A DNA stretch of 54,994 nt from contig JAPOKC010000019.1 in assembly GCA_029977845.1 (NCBI GenBank), positions 1 through 54,994 of the forward strand, written 5' to 3'. A program made the translations under genes and the position numbers. Below, in pieces: positions 1 through 9,799 of this stretch. Source of the stretch: Mycobacteriaceae bacterium (lineage in GTDB: Bacteria; Actinomycetota; Actinomycetes; Mycobacteriales; Mycobacteriaceae). How positions within the stretch are numbered: position 1 is the stretch's first letter; each line of letters begins with the position of its first letter. The notes beneath the pieces are model-generated. The model worked only from the letters and a program-made list of their open reading frames with translations, had not been told where the DNA came from and did not search any database.

Positions 1-3000
1 CCCGCCACTGCTCCTGCGCCGCCGGCGAGACCGCCGACGCCGCCCTTGCCGCCGTTGCCCGCGTTGCCGCCCGCACCGCCGGAGGTCGCATCAGTGCCCG
101 AGGCGCCTGCGGTGGCGCCGTTGGTGCCGTTGACGCCGGCACCACCGAGGCCACCGTTGCCGCCGTTACCGCCCGCCGCGGCCTTGCCGCCGTTCCCGTT
201 GGTGCCCGCTGCCGCGCTGCCGCCGCCGGCACCGGCGAGACCGCCCGCACCGCCGTTGCCACCTGCCGCCGCGTTACCGCCGTTGCCGCCTGCCTGGCTG
301 GCTCCGCCGGCCGCACCGTTGCCGCCGTTACCGCCAAGACCACCGGCGCCACCGTTACCGGCGTTGCCGCCCTTGGCGTCGGCACCAGCCAGCGCTCCCG
401 CGCCACCGGCCAGACCGCCGACGCCGCCGGTGCCCGCGTTGCCGCCCTTGCCGCCGTTGCCACCCCTGCCGCCGTCGACACCGGATGCGCCCGGGGTGGC
501 GCCACTGGCGCCCGTCAGTCCGTCCCCGCCATTACCGCCGTCGCCCGCGTTGCCGCCGAGGCCCGCGTCGCCGCCGTTACCGAAGGTGCCGTCGGTTCCG
601 GTGACCGAGTTGCCCGCCGCACCGCCCTGGCCGCCGTTGCCGCCCGCAGCGCCATTGCCGCCTGCCCCACCATCGGTGCCGTCCGGGCTGGCAAGCGTGC
701 CGGCTGTGCCGGGCACACCGCTGCCGCCGGCTCCGCCGGTGCCGCCGGCTCCGCCGGTGCCGCCGTTGCCCGCCGTTCCGGAAGTGGCGGAGCCACCTGC
801 GCCACCGGTGCCGCCGTTACCGCCGGCCGTGCCGGAGATACCGGATCCCGCGGGGCCGTTGTAGCCGCCGCCGCCGGCGCCGCCCACGCCACCGTCGCCG
901 CCGGTTCCGGTCGTGACGTCGCCGCCCTTGCCGCCGGCGCCGCCGTTGCCGCCCGCCTTGCCGGCCACCGTGGAGGTCCAGCCCTTGCCGCCGGTGCCGC
1001 CCTTGCCGCCGTCGAGCAGGGTGCCACTGCTGCCGCCGGTGCCGCCGGTGCCGCCGGCGCTGCCACCCGAGCCGGCGCTGCCGGCCGAACCGCCGTCACC
1101 GCCGGCGCCGCCGTCGGGGTTCTCCTCAGTGCCGTCGGTACCGGCCGCGCCGTCCGCGCCGACGCCGGATGCGCCGCCGTTGCCGCCGTTGCCGCCACCG
1201 CCGGTGCCACTGCCGCCGTTGCCGCCCGTACCGCCGGCGCCGCCGTTACCGCCACCGGTTCCGTCGGTGCCAGCCGCACCGTTGGTCACGCCGGCACCGC
1301 CTTCACCGCCCGCACCGGCGTTGCCGCCGTTACCGCCCTTACCGGTCGCGGAGTTGCCGCCGTTGCCGCCCCGGCCGCCGATCCCGCCGTTGCCCTCGGT
1401 GAAGGCATCGCCGCCGGCGCCGCCGGCTCCGCCGTTGCCGCCGGTGGTGCCGTCGAGGAACGAAGCGCCGTTGCCGCCGTTGCCGCCGTTGCCGCCGTCG
1501 GCGGAGGCGCCGTCGCGACCCCACAGCGCATCGGATCCACCGGCGCCGCCGAGGCCGATCGCGCCGCCCTGTCCGCCCTTGCCGCCGTTACCGCCGTTGG
1601 GGGACAACGCATTTCCGTCCGCGCCGTTGCCGCCGTTACCGCCGGTGCCGGCGTTGCCGCCGTTGCCGCCCACGCCGCCGACACCGGCGAGCGATCCGGC
1701 CAGACCGCCGGCGCCGCCGTTGCCGCCGTTGCCGCCGATGGTGCCATCGGTGCCGTTGCCGCTGGGGAAGGCGCCGTCGGCACCGCTGGTGCCGTCCTTG
1801 CCGTTGCCGCCGTTACCGCCGCGCCCGCCGTTGCCCACCGAGCCGCCGTTGCCGCCGACGCCGCCGCTACCGCCGGAGGTGCCGGCCGCCGCGGTGGGAT
1901 CGGAGGCCGCGTCGTAGCCGTCACCGCCGATGCCGCCGCTGCCGGCGCCGACCGCAACAGCGGTGCCGGCGGTGCCGTCGGTGCCGTCGGTCCCCGGGTG
2001 GTCCGCGCTGGTGCCGGCCTTGCCGCCGGTGCCGGCCGATCCGGCAGTGCCGGCAGCGCCGCCGTTGCCACCGTTGCTGCCGTCCGGGTTCGTGGCGGTG
2101 CCGATGGCGCCGTTGCCGCCGTTTCCTGGAGTTCCGGCGTTGCCGCCGTTGCCGCCGTTGCCGCCGTTCCCGGCGCGGTAATCGTGCTTGATGAAGAACA
2201 GGAAGGTGCCCTGGCCGCCGTTGCCGCCGTTGCCGCCGTTGCCGGCGCTGCCGGCATTACCACCGCTGCCGCCGTCGGTGCCGTCGATAAGGGGACTGGT
2301 GGAATCCACCCCGTTGACGCCGATACCGCCGTTGCCGCCGTTGCCGCCCCGGCCGCCCTCGCCGCCGCGGCCGCCCCAGCCGAGGATCCAGGATCCCTCG
2401 CCGCCGTTGCCGCCGTTGCCGCCGGAACCGCCGTCGGTGCCGTCGGTGCCGCTGTCGCCGGGATCGACCCCGTCGATGCCGTCGGTGCCGTCCAGACCCT
2501 GGCCGCCCTCGCCGCCGCGCCCGCCCCCGCCGATGACCGAGAACAGTCCGGTGTCACCGCCGTTGCCGCCGTTGCCGCCGACGCCGGTGAGGGAGGTCGC
2601 GGTTCCGCCGTTGCCTCCGGCGCCGCCCGAGCCCAGCCAGAAGCCGCCCCTGCCGCCGTTTCCGCCGCTGCCGCCGTCGACACCGGCACCGCCCACACCA
2701 CCGGCCCCGCCACGACCAAACAGTGACAGACCGCCGGCGTTGCCGCCGTTACCTCCGGTGCCGCCGCTGCCAGAAGCTGAGCCGCCGTTGCCGCCGGCAC
2801 CGCCCACGCCACCTCGGTAACCGAAGAGCGAGAACACACCGCTGTTGCCGCCGTTGCCGCCAGCGCCGCCGTTGCCGGTCGTGCTGCTCGTCGCGCCGCC
2901 GGCGCCGCCATTGCCACCCGATCCCAGCCACACACCGCCGCGGCCGCCCTTGCCGCCGCTGCCGGCGATCGAGCCTGCGCCGCCCGCCCCGCCGTCACCG

Positions 3001-4319
3001 CCCCGGCTGTAGAGAAGCAGACCGTAGGTGTCGCCGCCGATGCCGCCATTACCGCCGACCCCGCCGGCGCTGCCGCCCACACCACCGGTGCCGCCCGTTC
3101 CGCCGACGCCGTAGACCGCCAGCAGACCACCATGGCCGCCGTTGCCGCCCGCCCCGCCGTTGGTGGTCGAGGAGATCGACGCCCCGCCGGTGCCGCCGTT
3201 ACCGCCGGTGCCGATGAACAGACCACCCTGGCCGCCGTTACCACCGGCGCCGCCGTTGATCCCGGTGCCGCCGTTGCCGCCGTTGCCGAACCAGCCGGCC
3301 GAGCCGCCGTTGCCGCCGTTGTAGCCGTTGCCGCCGTTGCCGATCAGGCCGCCGTTGCCGCCCTTGCAGGCGGTGCCCTGGTTGCAGGTCTCGGCGGTCC
3401 AGGAGTAGCCGTTGCCGAACAGCACACCGGCATTCGGGTTGTCCGCTGTGCCGTCACCGACGAAGAACCGGATGATGTCGTAGATCGGATTGGCCGACGT
3501 CACCGCCGCTGCACCCGTGCTGTACATGAGGGTGTCGGAGACCGTGACGTCGGTCGGGTCCAGCAGGATCGGATCGGTCACCGGCTCCTCGCTGGTGGTG
3601 GCTGCTGCGGCCTTCACCGTCTTCGAGGCGTTGCCCAACTCGCGGCGGGTCGCCGCCATGACGGTCCACATCAGCGGGGCGACCGTGGGGCCGTCGCCGG
3701 TGCCGTCGATTGCCAACCAGGACAACAGGTTTGCGCCGATACCGTCGACTGACGTCGACGCCGGGGTGCGCGGAGCGGCCGCCGTCACCGGAGCCGCGGT
3801 GGCCGCCGTGGCGACAGCGGGAGCGGACGCGGCGGGCGTTGCGTTGTCGTCAGGAGTGGCCACCGATGGCGAGGCAGGGGAGTCGTCGGTCGTGGTGGTG
3901 ACGTCGGAGCTGACGGCCGGGGACGAAACGGTCACCGGGGCCTCGTTGTTGGGGTTGTTGCGCTGCGGGGTGCGCGCCGCCGCGGGGGCCGAACCGCTGC
4001 GCGGGCCGGGCGAACCGCCGGCGTTCTCGTTCGAGGCCGAGGCGCCCCGGCCCGACCGCCGCGAGGGGGCGGTCGTCTTGGTCGAACCCGAAGAAGCCGA
4101 TGACGCATCCGTGCTGGACCCGGCCGAACCGGTGGTGTCGGCGAAGGCGACGGGCATCGACGCCACAGCCGACCCGACGCCGAGAGCAACCGCCAGTGCA
4201 CCGACCCGGCCGACATACCGCGCGTAGCCCGGGGCCTGGGAATTCGGTGAGGTTCGGGTGAACTCGATCTCCCTAATCCAGGAGCGACGGGAGGAATGGG
4301 CAGAGTCAGATGAGCGCAT
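1..4319 (-). CDS. PGRS-repeat exported protein without PE domain (3' end cut)
   Basis: Read on the minus strand from ATG at 4319-4317, one open frame runs to the window edge (about 1,439 codons; the C-terminus lies outside). Residues 1-34 are a polar N-region, residues about 35-60 a hydrophobic signal segment ([19 protein letters not shown]) ending in AFA before Asp61. Residues 61-190 are a Ser/Thr/Ala/Pro-rich low-complexity linker; about 190-318 is a more ordered stretch containing [18 protein letters not shown]; from about 319 onward come GGNGG/GGAGG repeats interrupted by short unique inserts such as [14 protein letters not shown]. This is the PGRS type known from PE_PGRS proteins, but no PE domain precedes it; a signal peptide takes that place, as in many environmental mycobacteria. 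A possible ribosome binding site (AAGGGA) lies 6 bases before the ATG. The function is unknown; a cell-surface location is inferred from the signal peptide. Confidence 0.85.
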   Translation of the reverse strand, partial: MRSSDSAHSSRRSWIREIEFTRTSPNSQAPGYARYVGRVGALAVALGVGSAVASMPVAFADTTGSAGSSTDASSASSGSTKTTAPSRRSGRGASASNENAGGSPGPRSGSAPAAARTPQRNNPNNEAPVTVSSPAVSSDVTTTTDDSPASPSVATPDDNATPAASAPAVATAATAAPVTAAAPRTPASTSVDGIGANLLSWLAIDGTGDGPTVAPLMWTVMAATRRELGNASKTVKAAAATTSEEPVTDPILLDPTDVTVSDTLMYSTGAAAVTSANPIYDIIRFFVGDGTADNPNAGVLFGNGYSWTAETCNQGTACKGGNGGLIGNGGNGYNGGNGGSAGWFGNGGNGGTGINGGAGGNGGQGGLFIGTGGNGGTGGASISSTTNGGAGGNGGHGGLLAVYGVGGTGGTGGVGGSAGGVGGNGGIGGDTYGLLLYSRGGDGGAGGAGSIAGSGGKGGRGGVWLGSGGNGGAGGATSSTTGNGGAGGNGGNSGVFSLFGYRGGVGGAGGNGGSASGSGGTGGNGGNAGGLSLFGRGGAGGVGGAGVDGGSGGNGGRGGFWLGSGGAGGNGGTATSLTGVGGNGGNGGDTGLFSVIGGGGRGGEGGQGLDGTDGIDGVDPGDSGTDGTDGGSGGNGGNGGEGSWILGWGGRGGEGGRGGNGGNGGIGVNGVDSTSPLIDGTDGGSGGNAGSAGNGGNGGNGGQGTFLFFIKHDYRAGNGGNGGNGGNAGTPGNGGNGAIGTATNPDGSNGGNGGAAGTAGSAGTGGKAGTSADHPGTDGTDGTAGTAVAVGAGSGGIGGDGYDAASDPTAAAGTSGGSGGVGGNGGSVGNGGRGGNGGNGKDGTSGADGAFPSGNGTDGTIGGNGGNGGAGGLAGSLAGVGGVGGNGGNAGTGGNGGNGADGNALSPNGGNGGKGGQGGAIGLGGAGGSDALWGRDGASADGGNGGNGGNGASFLDGTTGGNGGAGGAGGDAFTEGNGGIGGRGGNGGNSATGKGGNGGNAGAGGEGGAGVTNGAAGTDGTGGGNGGAGGTGGNGGSGTGGGGNGGNGGASGVGADGAAGTDGTEENPDGGAGGDGGSAGSAGSGGSAGGTGGTGGSSGTLLDGGKGGTGGKGWTSTVAGKAGGNGGAGGKGGDVTTGTGGDGGVGGAGGGGYNGPAGSGISGTAGGNGGTGGAGGSATSGTAGNGGTGGAGGTGGAGGSGVPGTAGTLASPDGTDGGAGGNGAAGGNGGQGGAAGNSVTGTDGTFGNGGDAGLGGNAGDGGNGGDGLTGASGATPGASGVDGGRGGNGGKGGNAGTGGVGGLAGGAGALAGADAKGGNAGNGGAGGLGGNGGNGAAGGASQAGGNGGNAAAGGNGGAGGLAGAGGGSAAAGTNGNGGKAAAGGNGGNGGLGGAGVNGTNGATAGASGTDATSGGAGGNAGNGGKGGVGGLAGGAGAVA
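3..3362 (-). repeat. PGRS Gly-Gly-Asn/Gly-Gly-Ala coding repeat array
   Basis: On the plus strand this is seen as dense ccgccgttgcc-type triplets; in the minus-strand coding frame the triplets read GGC GGC AAC and GGC GGC GCC. The array is imperfect and interspersed with inserts every 20-40 residues. The triplet regularity keeps long open frames in the other frames too, which is why Pro-rich and Arg-rich false frames appear here. Confidence 0.85.
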
Positions 4320-4740
4320 GAAGGATCCCTTGCCTGCGTGTTTCGCGCGAGGCCCCCTGCCACGCGTCGGTAGGAAGTATGCAATCTAGCAAAGGCCGTG
4401 CTGAGGCAAATCGGCAAATTGTCCGATTGTGCCGTGCTGCGGACCGGCGGGTGCCGTCGTGAGATCCAGGAATTGCGTCCCAGACTGCGAACCGCAGGTT
4501 CGGAGGTGCGGTCTGGCGGACTGGTAACTTGTCGCGATCGTCCAGATTTGGCAAATTCCGGTGACGGCTGCGGGGGCGGCGCAGTAAAGGGGAATCACCC
4601 CCGGATGGTTGACCGCGGTGGGTCGCGGGTTTAGAAACGAAGCAGGCAGGGCAGTGGTTCCAATCCCCTTGCTGATGCGTGGAGCCACTGTCCTGCCATC
4701 CCAAGCAAACCTGAGAAACACCTGAGTTGTCAAACCGGCT
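4320..4740. other. intergenic region, 421 bases
   Basis: No credible gene was seen. Apart from the candidate promoter at 4383-4409, there is a small inverted repeat GGGG-aatca-CCCC at 4589-4601 and a repeated ACCTGAG at about 4705-4725. The base composition is less biased than in the neighbouring genes, as expected for a leader region plus the 3' flank of the gene that ends at 4741. Confidence 0.5.
4383..4409 (-). promoter_or_regulatory. possible promoter of the PGRS gene
   Basis: On the minus strand TTGCCT (4409-4404) and TAGATT (4388-4383) are separated by 15 bases, and TAGATT lies about 63 bases upstream of the ATG at 4319. The spacing is short for a sigma-70 type promoter, so this is only a candidate. 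Confidence 0.25.
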
Positions 4741-7113
4741 CTAGATCATGTCCCGCGCAGTCAGCCAGCGCATGACCGGCCACCCGATGAATACCGGCAG
4801 CCAGGTGGTCAGGATCCGGTAGAGCAGAACAGCCGGCACCGCGATTGCGGCGGGCACCCCGAAGGCGGCCAGGCCGCCGATGAGTGCGGCTTCCACCGCG
4901 CCGACACCACCCGGGGTGGGGGCCGCCGATGCCAGTGTCCCGCCCACCATGGTCACCACCGTGACGGTCACGAACGTCGTTCCTCCGCCGAAGGCCTGGA
5001 TGCTGGCCCACAGCGCCAGTGCTGCTCCGAGTGTGGTTGCCGCACAACCCAACACGATGATCGCGAAGCGCTTCGGGTCGCGCACCAGGTCTACCAGTTC
5101 GCCACCGACCTCGTTGATCTTGGGTCGGACGGCGGTGTCGAGCCAGTGCCGCAACTTGGGGATGAACAGGAAGGCGCCCAGCACGCCCAGGGCCACGCCG
5201 CCGACCAGATAGAGCACCGTCACCTTCGGGGCGAAGTGCGAGAGGTCGGCCGACGCCCCGGCCGCGACGCTGAAGAAGATCAGCAGCGCGACATGAGTGA
5301 TCACCTGGACCGCCTGCTGCACGGCCACCGCCGCGGTGGCCCGCACCGTGCCCAGGCCCGCCTGTTGCAGAAACCGGGTGCTCAGCGCCAGTCCGCCCAC
5401 GCCGGCCGGGGTGGTGGTCGCCGCGAAGGTGTTGGCGAACTGCAGCAGGAACAGGTGGCGGAAGGACACGATCTCCGCCGCGCAGGCCCAGAGTCCGGCC
5501 GCCGCACCGACATATGTCAGTGCGGAGAAACCCAGACCAAGAAGCGCCCACCACCAGTTGGCGGTGCGCAGTTCCTGGAAGAACGCCGGAACCGTGGAGA
5601 TGAACGGGTAGGCGACGTACACCAGTGCGACCAGCAGGACCAGTTGAATGATCTGCGTGCGGGTGAACCGGGTGATGGTCTCGGTCTGGATGTCCGGCGC
5701 GCCGGTCTGGTGCTTCACCTGATCGCGGGCGGCAGCCAGCGTGGCCTTGGAATCCTTGAGCGTCCTGCGCAGCCGGGGTGGCATCGCCGAGCGGGTCAGC
5801 CGGCGCGAGGCGGCGAGGACCGGATCCTTACCCAAGACCGCGATCGCGGTGGCCACGGCCGTCTCGGCGCCGAACTTCTCGGTGGTGGTCACCAGCAGTT
5901 GGGCGATGTCGGACTGCAACTGCTCCTCGGGGGCGCCGTACTCGGAGCGGCCGAACCCGCCGAACAATGCGGTGCCGGAGTCGATGGTGATCTCAGTGGG
6001 GCGCAGATCACCGTGGGCGATCTGATGGCGTTGCAGCGATCCGAGTGAGTCCCAGACCTGTTGGGCGGCAACTGGATCGGTCACATCGGTCAGAGCGACG
6101 CCGCGCTGCGGGGTGTGGGCGAACATCGTCCAGCCGCGTTCCAGTCCGGCCAAGGTCAGCGTCGTGGTGTTGGCGATCCCGAGGTCTCCGACGGCGATCG
6201 TCATCAGCGCCCGGTGCTCGACGGCACGGTGCATCGAGGTCTGCAGTGGAGCGGTTTCGTTGTCGCGGAGCACCAGCCAGCGCCAGAACTGGCGCAGCGC
6301 CCCGCCGCTGCGCTGATTGGGCCCGTACAGTTCGACGACCGCGGTCCGGCCGGTCGGGTCGGCGGCCGACAACTCCAGTGGGCCGTGCCCGGCCGGACGC
6401 ACCACCGTCAGGGAGTCGACGACGAACCCGCGCCGGCCCAGGGCGCGGACCGTTTCGTCCAACGGGACCTCCAGCGCCGGAGTGCCGACGACCAGCACCA
6501 CCAGCGCCCCGACGAACCAGCCGACGGCGAGCCCGAGCAGCGAACGGGCCGGCACGACGGCGCTGACCACCAGGTGGATCGGGACGAAGGCCAGCAGCAG
6601 ACCCCACCACCACCGCCGCCACCGGGACGGCAGCCACGGGCCGGACACCGTCAGTACCGCGGCCAGCATGGCGATCCAGCGAGGGTCGTCGAGGAACTGG
6701 GACAGCACCGTCGAGAGCCGCTGGGTCAGGTCGAAATGCCAACGGGGAGCGGCGATCCCCTGACCGGTGATCGACAGCGCGAGCACCGCGATGAAACCGG
6801 CGGCGCCGTAGGCGGCCAGTAGTTTCCACTGCCGTCCGGCGATGAGTCCGATCAGGATGACGAACGGCAGAGCCACGATCGCGATGCCGTAGGCCAGATA
6901 GACCAGATTCGACTGGAACGGGGTCAGCACTCCGACGATCCGGGAGATCGAGCGTTCCAGACCGACCCAGTCGCTTCGGGTGATCAGCGAACTGGTGATC
7001 ACGATGGCCAGGAATACCGCGGCCATCGAGAGCCGGAAGATATCGGTGGTGCGCCGGGTCAGCGGTTGCAGCAGGCTGCCGGAGACAGTGATTTCCCGAC
7101 CGTCGACCCGCAC
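4741..7113 (-). CDS. flippase-like/LPG synthase TM-domain membrane protein with degenerate kinase domain
   Basis: The protein has 790 residues from a GTG start. The N-terminal 200 residues hold several membrane helices. A cytosolic central part (about 230-460) resembles a protein kinase or aminoglycoside phosphotransferase fold: HGDLRPTEI at 367-375 matches the catalytic loop HxDxxxxN, but the Asn is replaced by Ile and the later DFG-like position reads FGGFG, so catalysis looks lost. Residues about 485-790 form a polytopic membrane domain of the lysylphosphatidylglycerol synthase transmembrane/UPF0104 family, with the typical TTTPAGVGGLALSTRFLQQ and APTPGGVGAVEA segments. There is no C-terminal acyltransferase (MprF) domain, so lipid aminoacylation is unlikely; lipid or polyprenyl-linked substrate translocation is a guess. 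It is the last gene of a close-packed run, 16 bases after the chromate transporter half that ends at 7130. Confidence 0.8.
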   Translation of the reverse strand: MRVDGREITVSGSLLQPLTRRTTDIFRLSMAAVFLAIVITSSLITRSDWVGLERSISRIVGVLTPFQSNLVYLAYGIAIVALPFVILIGLIAGRQWKLLAAYGAAGFIAVLALSITGQGIAAPRWHFDLTQRLSTVLSQFLDDPRWIAMLAAVLTVSGPWLPSRWRRWWWGLLLAFVPIHLVVSAVVPARSLLGLAVGWFVGALVVLVVGTPALEVPLDETVRALGRRGFVVDSLTVVRPAGHGPLELSAADPTGRTAVVELYGPNQRSGGALRQFWRWLVLRDNETAPLQTSMHRAVEHRALMTIAVGDLGIANTTTLTLAGLERGWTMFAHTPQRGVALTDVTDPVAAQQVWDSLGSLQRHQIAHGDLRPTEITIDSGTALFGGFGRSEYGAPEEQLQSDIAQLLVTTTEKFGAETAVATAIAVLGKDPVLAASRRLTRSAMPPRLRRTLKDSKATLAAARDQVKHQTGAPDIQTETITRFTRTQIIQLVLLVALVYVAYPFISTVPAFFQELRTANWWWALLGLGFSALTYVGAAAGLWACAAEIVSFRHLFLLQFANTFAATTTPAGVGGLALSTRFLQQAGLGTVRATAAVAVQQAVQVITHVALLIFFSVAAGASADLSHFAPKVTVLYLVGGVALGVLGAFLFIPKLRHWLDTAVRPKINEVGGELVDLVRDPKRFAIIVLGCAATTLGAALALWASIQAFGGGTTFVTVTVVTMVGGTLASAAPTPGGVGAVEAALIGGLAAFGVPAAIAVPAVLLYRILTTWLPVFIGWPVMRWLTARDMI

Positions 7114-7129
7114 CCTGATGAATCTAGTG

Positions 7130-7675
7130 TTAGAGGAAGCCGAGATAGCCCAGCACCGCGGCCGCGGCGACCACGATCAGCGGATTGGTCTCGGTCCGCA
7201 CGAAGATCACGGTGGCCACCGCGGTGATCGAGTACGCGCGCCAGTCGTGGTCGGCGGCCCGGCTCATGACCAGCGAGGTGGCCAGGATCAGGCCGACGGT
7301 CAGTGGCGCGAAGCCCTTCTCCACGGCGATCCGCCACTTCGAGTTCTGCGCGCGCTGCCAGGACAGGGTGACCAGGTACATCAGCACCGCGGCGGGCACG
7401 ATCATCGCCACGGTGGCGACCAGGCCGCCCACGATGCCGCCCAGAACCCCGGATACCTGCAGTCCCGCGGCATAGCCCACCAGCGACACGATCAGGATGC
7501 TCGGTCCCGGTGCGGCCTGGGAGATCGAGAAGATGTCGGCGAACTGCCCGTCGGTCAGCCAGTGGTAGCCGTTGACAGCGCGCAGATGCATCTCGGGCAG
7601 CACGGTGTTGCCGCCGCCGATCGACATCAGTGACAGCGACCCGAACAACCCCAGCAGCGACAGCAGCGTCTTCAT
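7130..7675 (-). CDS. chromate transporter, second half-protein (CHR family)
   Basis: The start ATG (7675) overlaps the stop of the upstream half by four bases (ATGA), giving 181 residues; a longer reading up to 8068 is unlikely because it runs through the other half in a wrong frame. The protein has the CHR-family signature SIGGGNTVLPEM near the N-terminus, then QAAPGPSILIVSLVGY and about five hydrophobic segments. Short CHR proteins of this size act in pairs as heterodimers with antiparallel halves; the preceding gene is the partner. The substrate may be chromate or another oxyanion; sequence alone does not decide. Confidence 0.88.
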   Translation of the reverse strand: MKTLLSLLGLFGSLSLMSIGGGNTVLPEMHLRAVNGYHWLTDGQFADIFSISQAAPGPSILIVSLVGYAAGLQVSGVLGGIVGGLVATVAMIVPAAVLMYLVTLSWQRAQNSKWRIAVEKGFAPLTVGLILATSLVMSRAADHDWRAYSITAVATVIFVRTETNPLIVVAAAAVLGYLGFL

Positions 7676-8235
7676 GTCGCCGGCTCCCGGTCTCGGGGCC
7701 AGGCCCAGATCAGGCTGAGCGGCGCGAGGATCGCCAGCGTCACCAGCAGTGGCCAGCGCAATACCCCGTTGAGGACGAATGCCGCGGCGAACAGGGCGAC
7801 GGGCATCGGACCGGTGAGGCACTTCTTGCCGGTCTTGATCACCATCGTCACCGTCAGTGCGACAGCGGCGGCCGATGCGCCGTGCAGGGCGCCTTTGACC
7901 GCGGGCACCTCTTTGAAGGTGAAGTAGATGAAGCCCATGGTGAGCATCAGCGCCACCGGCACCAGGCACAGGCCCACCACGGCGGCGATCGCGCCGCGGC
8001 CGCCGCGCAGATGACTGCCGACGAAGACGGCCAGGTTGATCTGATTGGCGCCGGGCATGATCCGGCACATCGTCATGGCGGACAGGAACTGCTCCTCGCC
8101 CATCCAGTTCTTGCGGACGACGACGATCTCGCGCGACCAGGCCGACAGTCCGCCGCCGAACGAGGCCAGCGCGATGTGATTGAAGGTGATGGCGATGTCG
8201 GCCAACGAGACCCGGGGTGGGGCCTGTTCACTCAT
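7672..8235 (-). CDS. chromate transporter, first half-protein (CHR family)
   Basis: The protein has 187 residues. It shows the CHR signatures FGGGLSAWSREIVVV (residues about 26-40) and RIMPGANQINLAVFVG, followed by further membrane helices. Length fits the short-chain CHR class. The gene overlaps the PLD-like gene by 8 bases (8228-8235) and its partner half by 4 bases, so the three are probably translationally coupled. Known family members export chromate by proton symport; here that is family-level inference. Confidence 0.88.
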   Translation of the reverse strand: MSEQAPPRVSLADIAITFNHIALASFGGGLSAWSREIVVVRKNWMGEEQFLSAMTMCRIMPGANQINLAVFVGSHLRGGRGAIAAVVGLCLVPVALMLTMGFIYFTFKEVPAVKGALHGASAAAVALTVTMVIKTGKKCLTGPMPVALFAAAFVLNGVLRWPLLVTLAILAPLSLIWAWPRDREPAT

Positions 8236-9217
8236 GGACGAGATCGTGGTCGTGCGGGAAGTCGTCCTCGATCACCTCGGCATGACCGAGGGGATCGGGT
8301 GCCTCGTAGCGGTGCGAACTCTTCCAGTCCGACTTGAACACCCGACGCAACCGGTCGACGATTTCCGGCTCATCGACGATGATGCCCAGTTCGCGGCGCA
8401 GATCGAACGCACTGCGGTCGATGTTCATCGAACCGACCAGTGCCTGGCGACCGTCGACAACGATCAGCTTGGAGTGCACCCGAAGGTTCTTCTGCTTGCG
8501 CACCTTCACGCCGAACCGGCGCAGCGTGCGCAACGACGAGAAGGTGTCCAGGATGTCCCAGTCGCTGATGCCGTGCTTGCCGCCGCACAGCACCTTGACC
8601 TCGACACCTCGTTCGGCGGCGTCGACCAACCGGTCGAGGATCACCGCGTCGACGAACTTGGGGTGCTGCACGAGCAGTGTTTTCGTCGCGCGGTCGATGA
8701 AGCGGGCCATCTGATAGCGCGAGTTGGAGTTGCTCCAGAGCAGACCCGCGTCGTGCTGCGGGGTGAACTCGACATGTTCCCAGTCGGCATTGAACACGTC
8801 GATGATCTGCGAGATGTGTTCGGGCTCATAGGTGATGATCCCGTAATCCCGGGTGAGGGTGAAGTACTTGATCATCAGGTTGTAGGTGGCCACCATCGCG
8901 GCCTTGCCGTCGACCACGATCGACTTCTCGTGCGTCACATAGAACGCCGGGTTCGACCACTGCACGTCGATGCCGGCCTTCCGGAGTTCCTCGTAGGTGT
9001 CGTCATTGGCCCGGTCTCCGCCGGAGCGCTTCGCGTTGAGCATCACCCGGACGTGCACACCGGCGCGGTGACGGTCGATGGTGGCTGCCACCAGACTGGG
9101 TTCGGTGAACGTGAATTGCTTGATCAGCAAGGTGTTCTGCGCCGAGGAGATGAAATCGCGCACCGGTTCCAGACCGTCGTCGGGTTCGACGATCAGGCGC
9201 GGAGTGGGCACCATCAT
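8228..9217 (-). CDS. phospholipase D-like domain protein
   Basis: The protein has 329 residues with two HKD motifs: THEKSIVVDGK (His96, Lys98, Asp103) and VHSKLIVVDGRQALVGSMN (His248, Lys250, Asp255). This two-motif layout is typical of PLD superfamily enzymes, including cardiolipin synthases and phosphatidyl hydrolases. There are no membrane segments, so it lacks the N-terminal helices of cardiolipin synthases. Its start ATG overlaps the stop of the upstream exported protein (TGATG). The first HKD copy is followed by MVATYNLM rather than the usual GSxN, so the two halves may differ in activity. The substrate is unknown. Confidence 0.85.
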   Translation of the reverse strand: MMVPTPRLIVEPDDGLEPVRDFISSAQNTLLIKQFTFTEPSLVAATIDRHRAGVHVRVMLNAKRSGGDRANDDTYEELRKAGIDVQWSNPAFYVTHEKSIVVDGKAAMVATYNLMIKYFTLTRDYGIITYEPEHISQIIDVFNADWEHVEFTPQHDAGLLWSNSNSRYQMARFIDRATKTLLVQHPKFVDAVILDRLVDAAERGVEVKVLCGGKHGISDWDILDTFSSLRTLRRFGVKVRKQKNLRVHSKLIVVDGRQALVGSMNIDRSAFDLRRELGIIVDEPEIVDRLRRVFKSDWKSSHRYEAPDPLGHAEVIEDDFPHDHDLVHE

Positions 9218-9786
9218 CAGGGCGCGGGGTCCGGCGCGTCACTGGCGGCGGCGAGGCTCGCTTCGAACTCCTCCGGGGACATCTGCCCCAGTCCGGCCCC
9301 TTTGAGCTCGCCGGCGGCGTACATCGCATGCAGGCGCCGCAGGAACGCGATTCGGCCGTTGCCCGGACTGTCGGCCGTGGGGCCGATGCCGGGGGCGAGC
9401 GTGCCCTGGCCAGGCAGCGCCGGCGTCTCGGTCTGCGGTAGCAGATAGCTCGACTCCCATGCGTTGAACGGGTAGGTGCCGGCCAACGCACCGGCTCCCG
9501 GGGCGGCCGGAGCCTGATTCTGGGCCAGCAGGAAATCGCCGCCGTGCGACGAGATGTTCGGCAACCCCAACGGCCCGGCCTTATCCGATCCGCGCTGGGC
9601 AAGGACGTTTCCCAATGAGGTCAGGAAGTCCGGCGGAACGACCGTCTGCTCGGTGGGTGGGGGAGCTTCGGCGGGTAGCGGAGCCGGCGGCGGGGCGGTG
9701 TCATCGGCGGCGGCGGGGCCCGCGCACAGGAGTCCAGCCAGGACGCCGCCTGCGATCAGGCCCACGGTCCCCATCAGTCGTGTCAT
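9217..9786 (-). CDS. exported hypothetical protein
   Basis: The protein has 189 residues. Residues 1-27 form a signal peptide (MTRLMGTVGLIAGGVLAGLL, cleavage near AAA-DD). The mature part begins Pro/Ala-rich, then has a stretch around FLTSLGNVLAQRGSDKAG and a C-terminal helix-rich end with NGRIAFLRRLHAMYAAGELKG. The pattern is that of conserved mycobacterial secreted proteins of unknown function. It is tightly placed between the gene ending at 9800 (13 bases) and the PLD-like gene (overlap), so it likely shares their transcript. Confidence 0.75.
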   Translation of the reverse strand: MTRLMGTVGLIAGGVLAGLLCAGPAAADDTAPPPAPLPAEAPPPTEQTVVPPDFLTSLGNVLAQRGSDKAGPLGLPNISSHGGDFLLAQNQAPAAPGAGALAGTYPFNAWESSYLLPQTETPALPGQGTLAPGIGPTADSPGNGRIAFLRRLHAMYAAGELKGAGLGQMSPEEFEASLAAASDAPDPAP

Positions 9787-9799
9787 CGATGCCTACTTC

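Noticed and set aside
46..3324. Long Pro-rich plus-strand and Ala/Arg-rich minus-strand open frames
   Set aside because: They are alternate readings of the GGC/AAC triplet array; the Gly-Gly-Asn frame on the minus strand joins without a break to a signal peptide and a start codon at 4319.
5146..6822. Plus-strand frames antisense to the flippase-like gene
   Set aside because: They are Arg/Gly/Gln-rich shadows in high-GC DNA and overlap well-supported membrane helices on the other strand.
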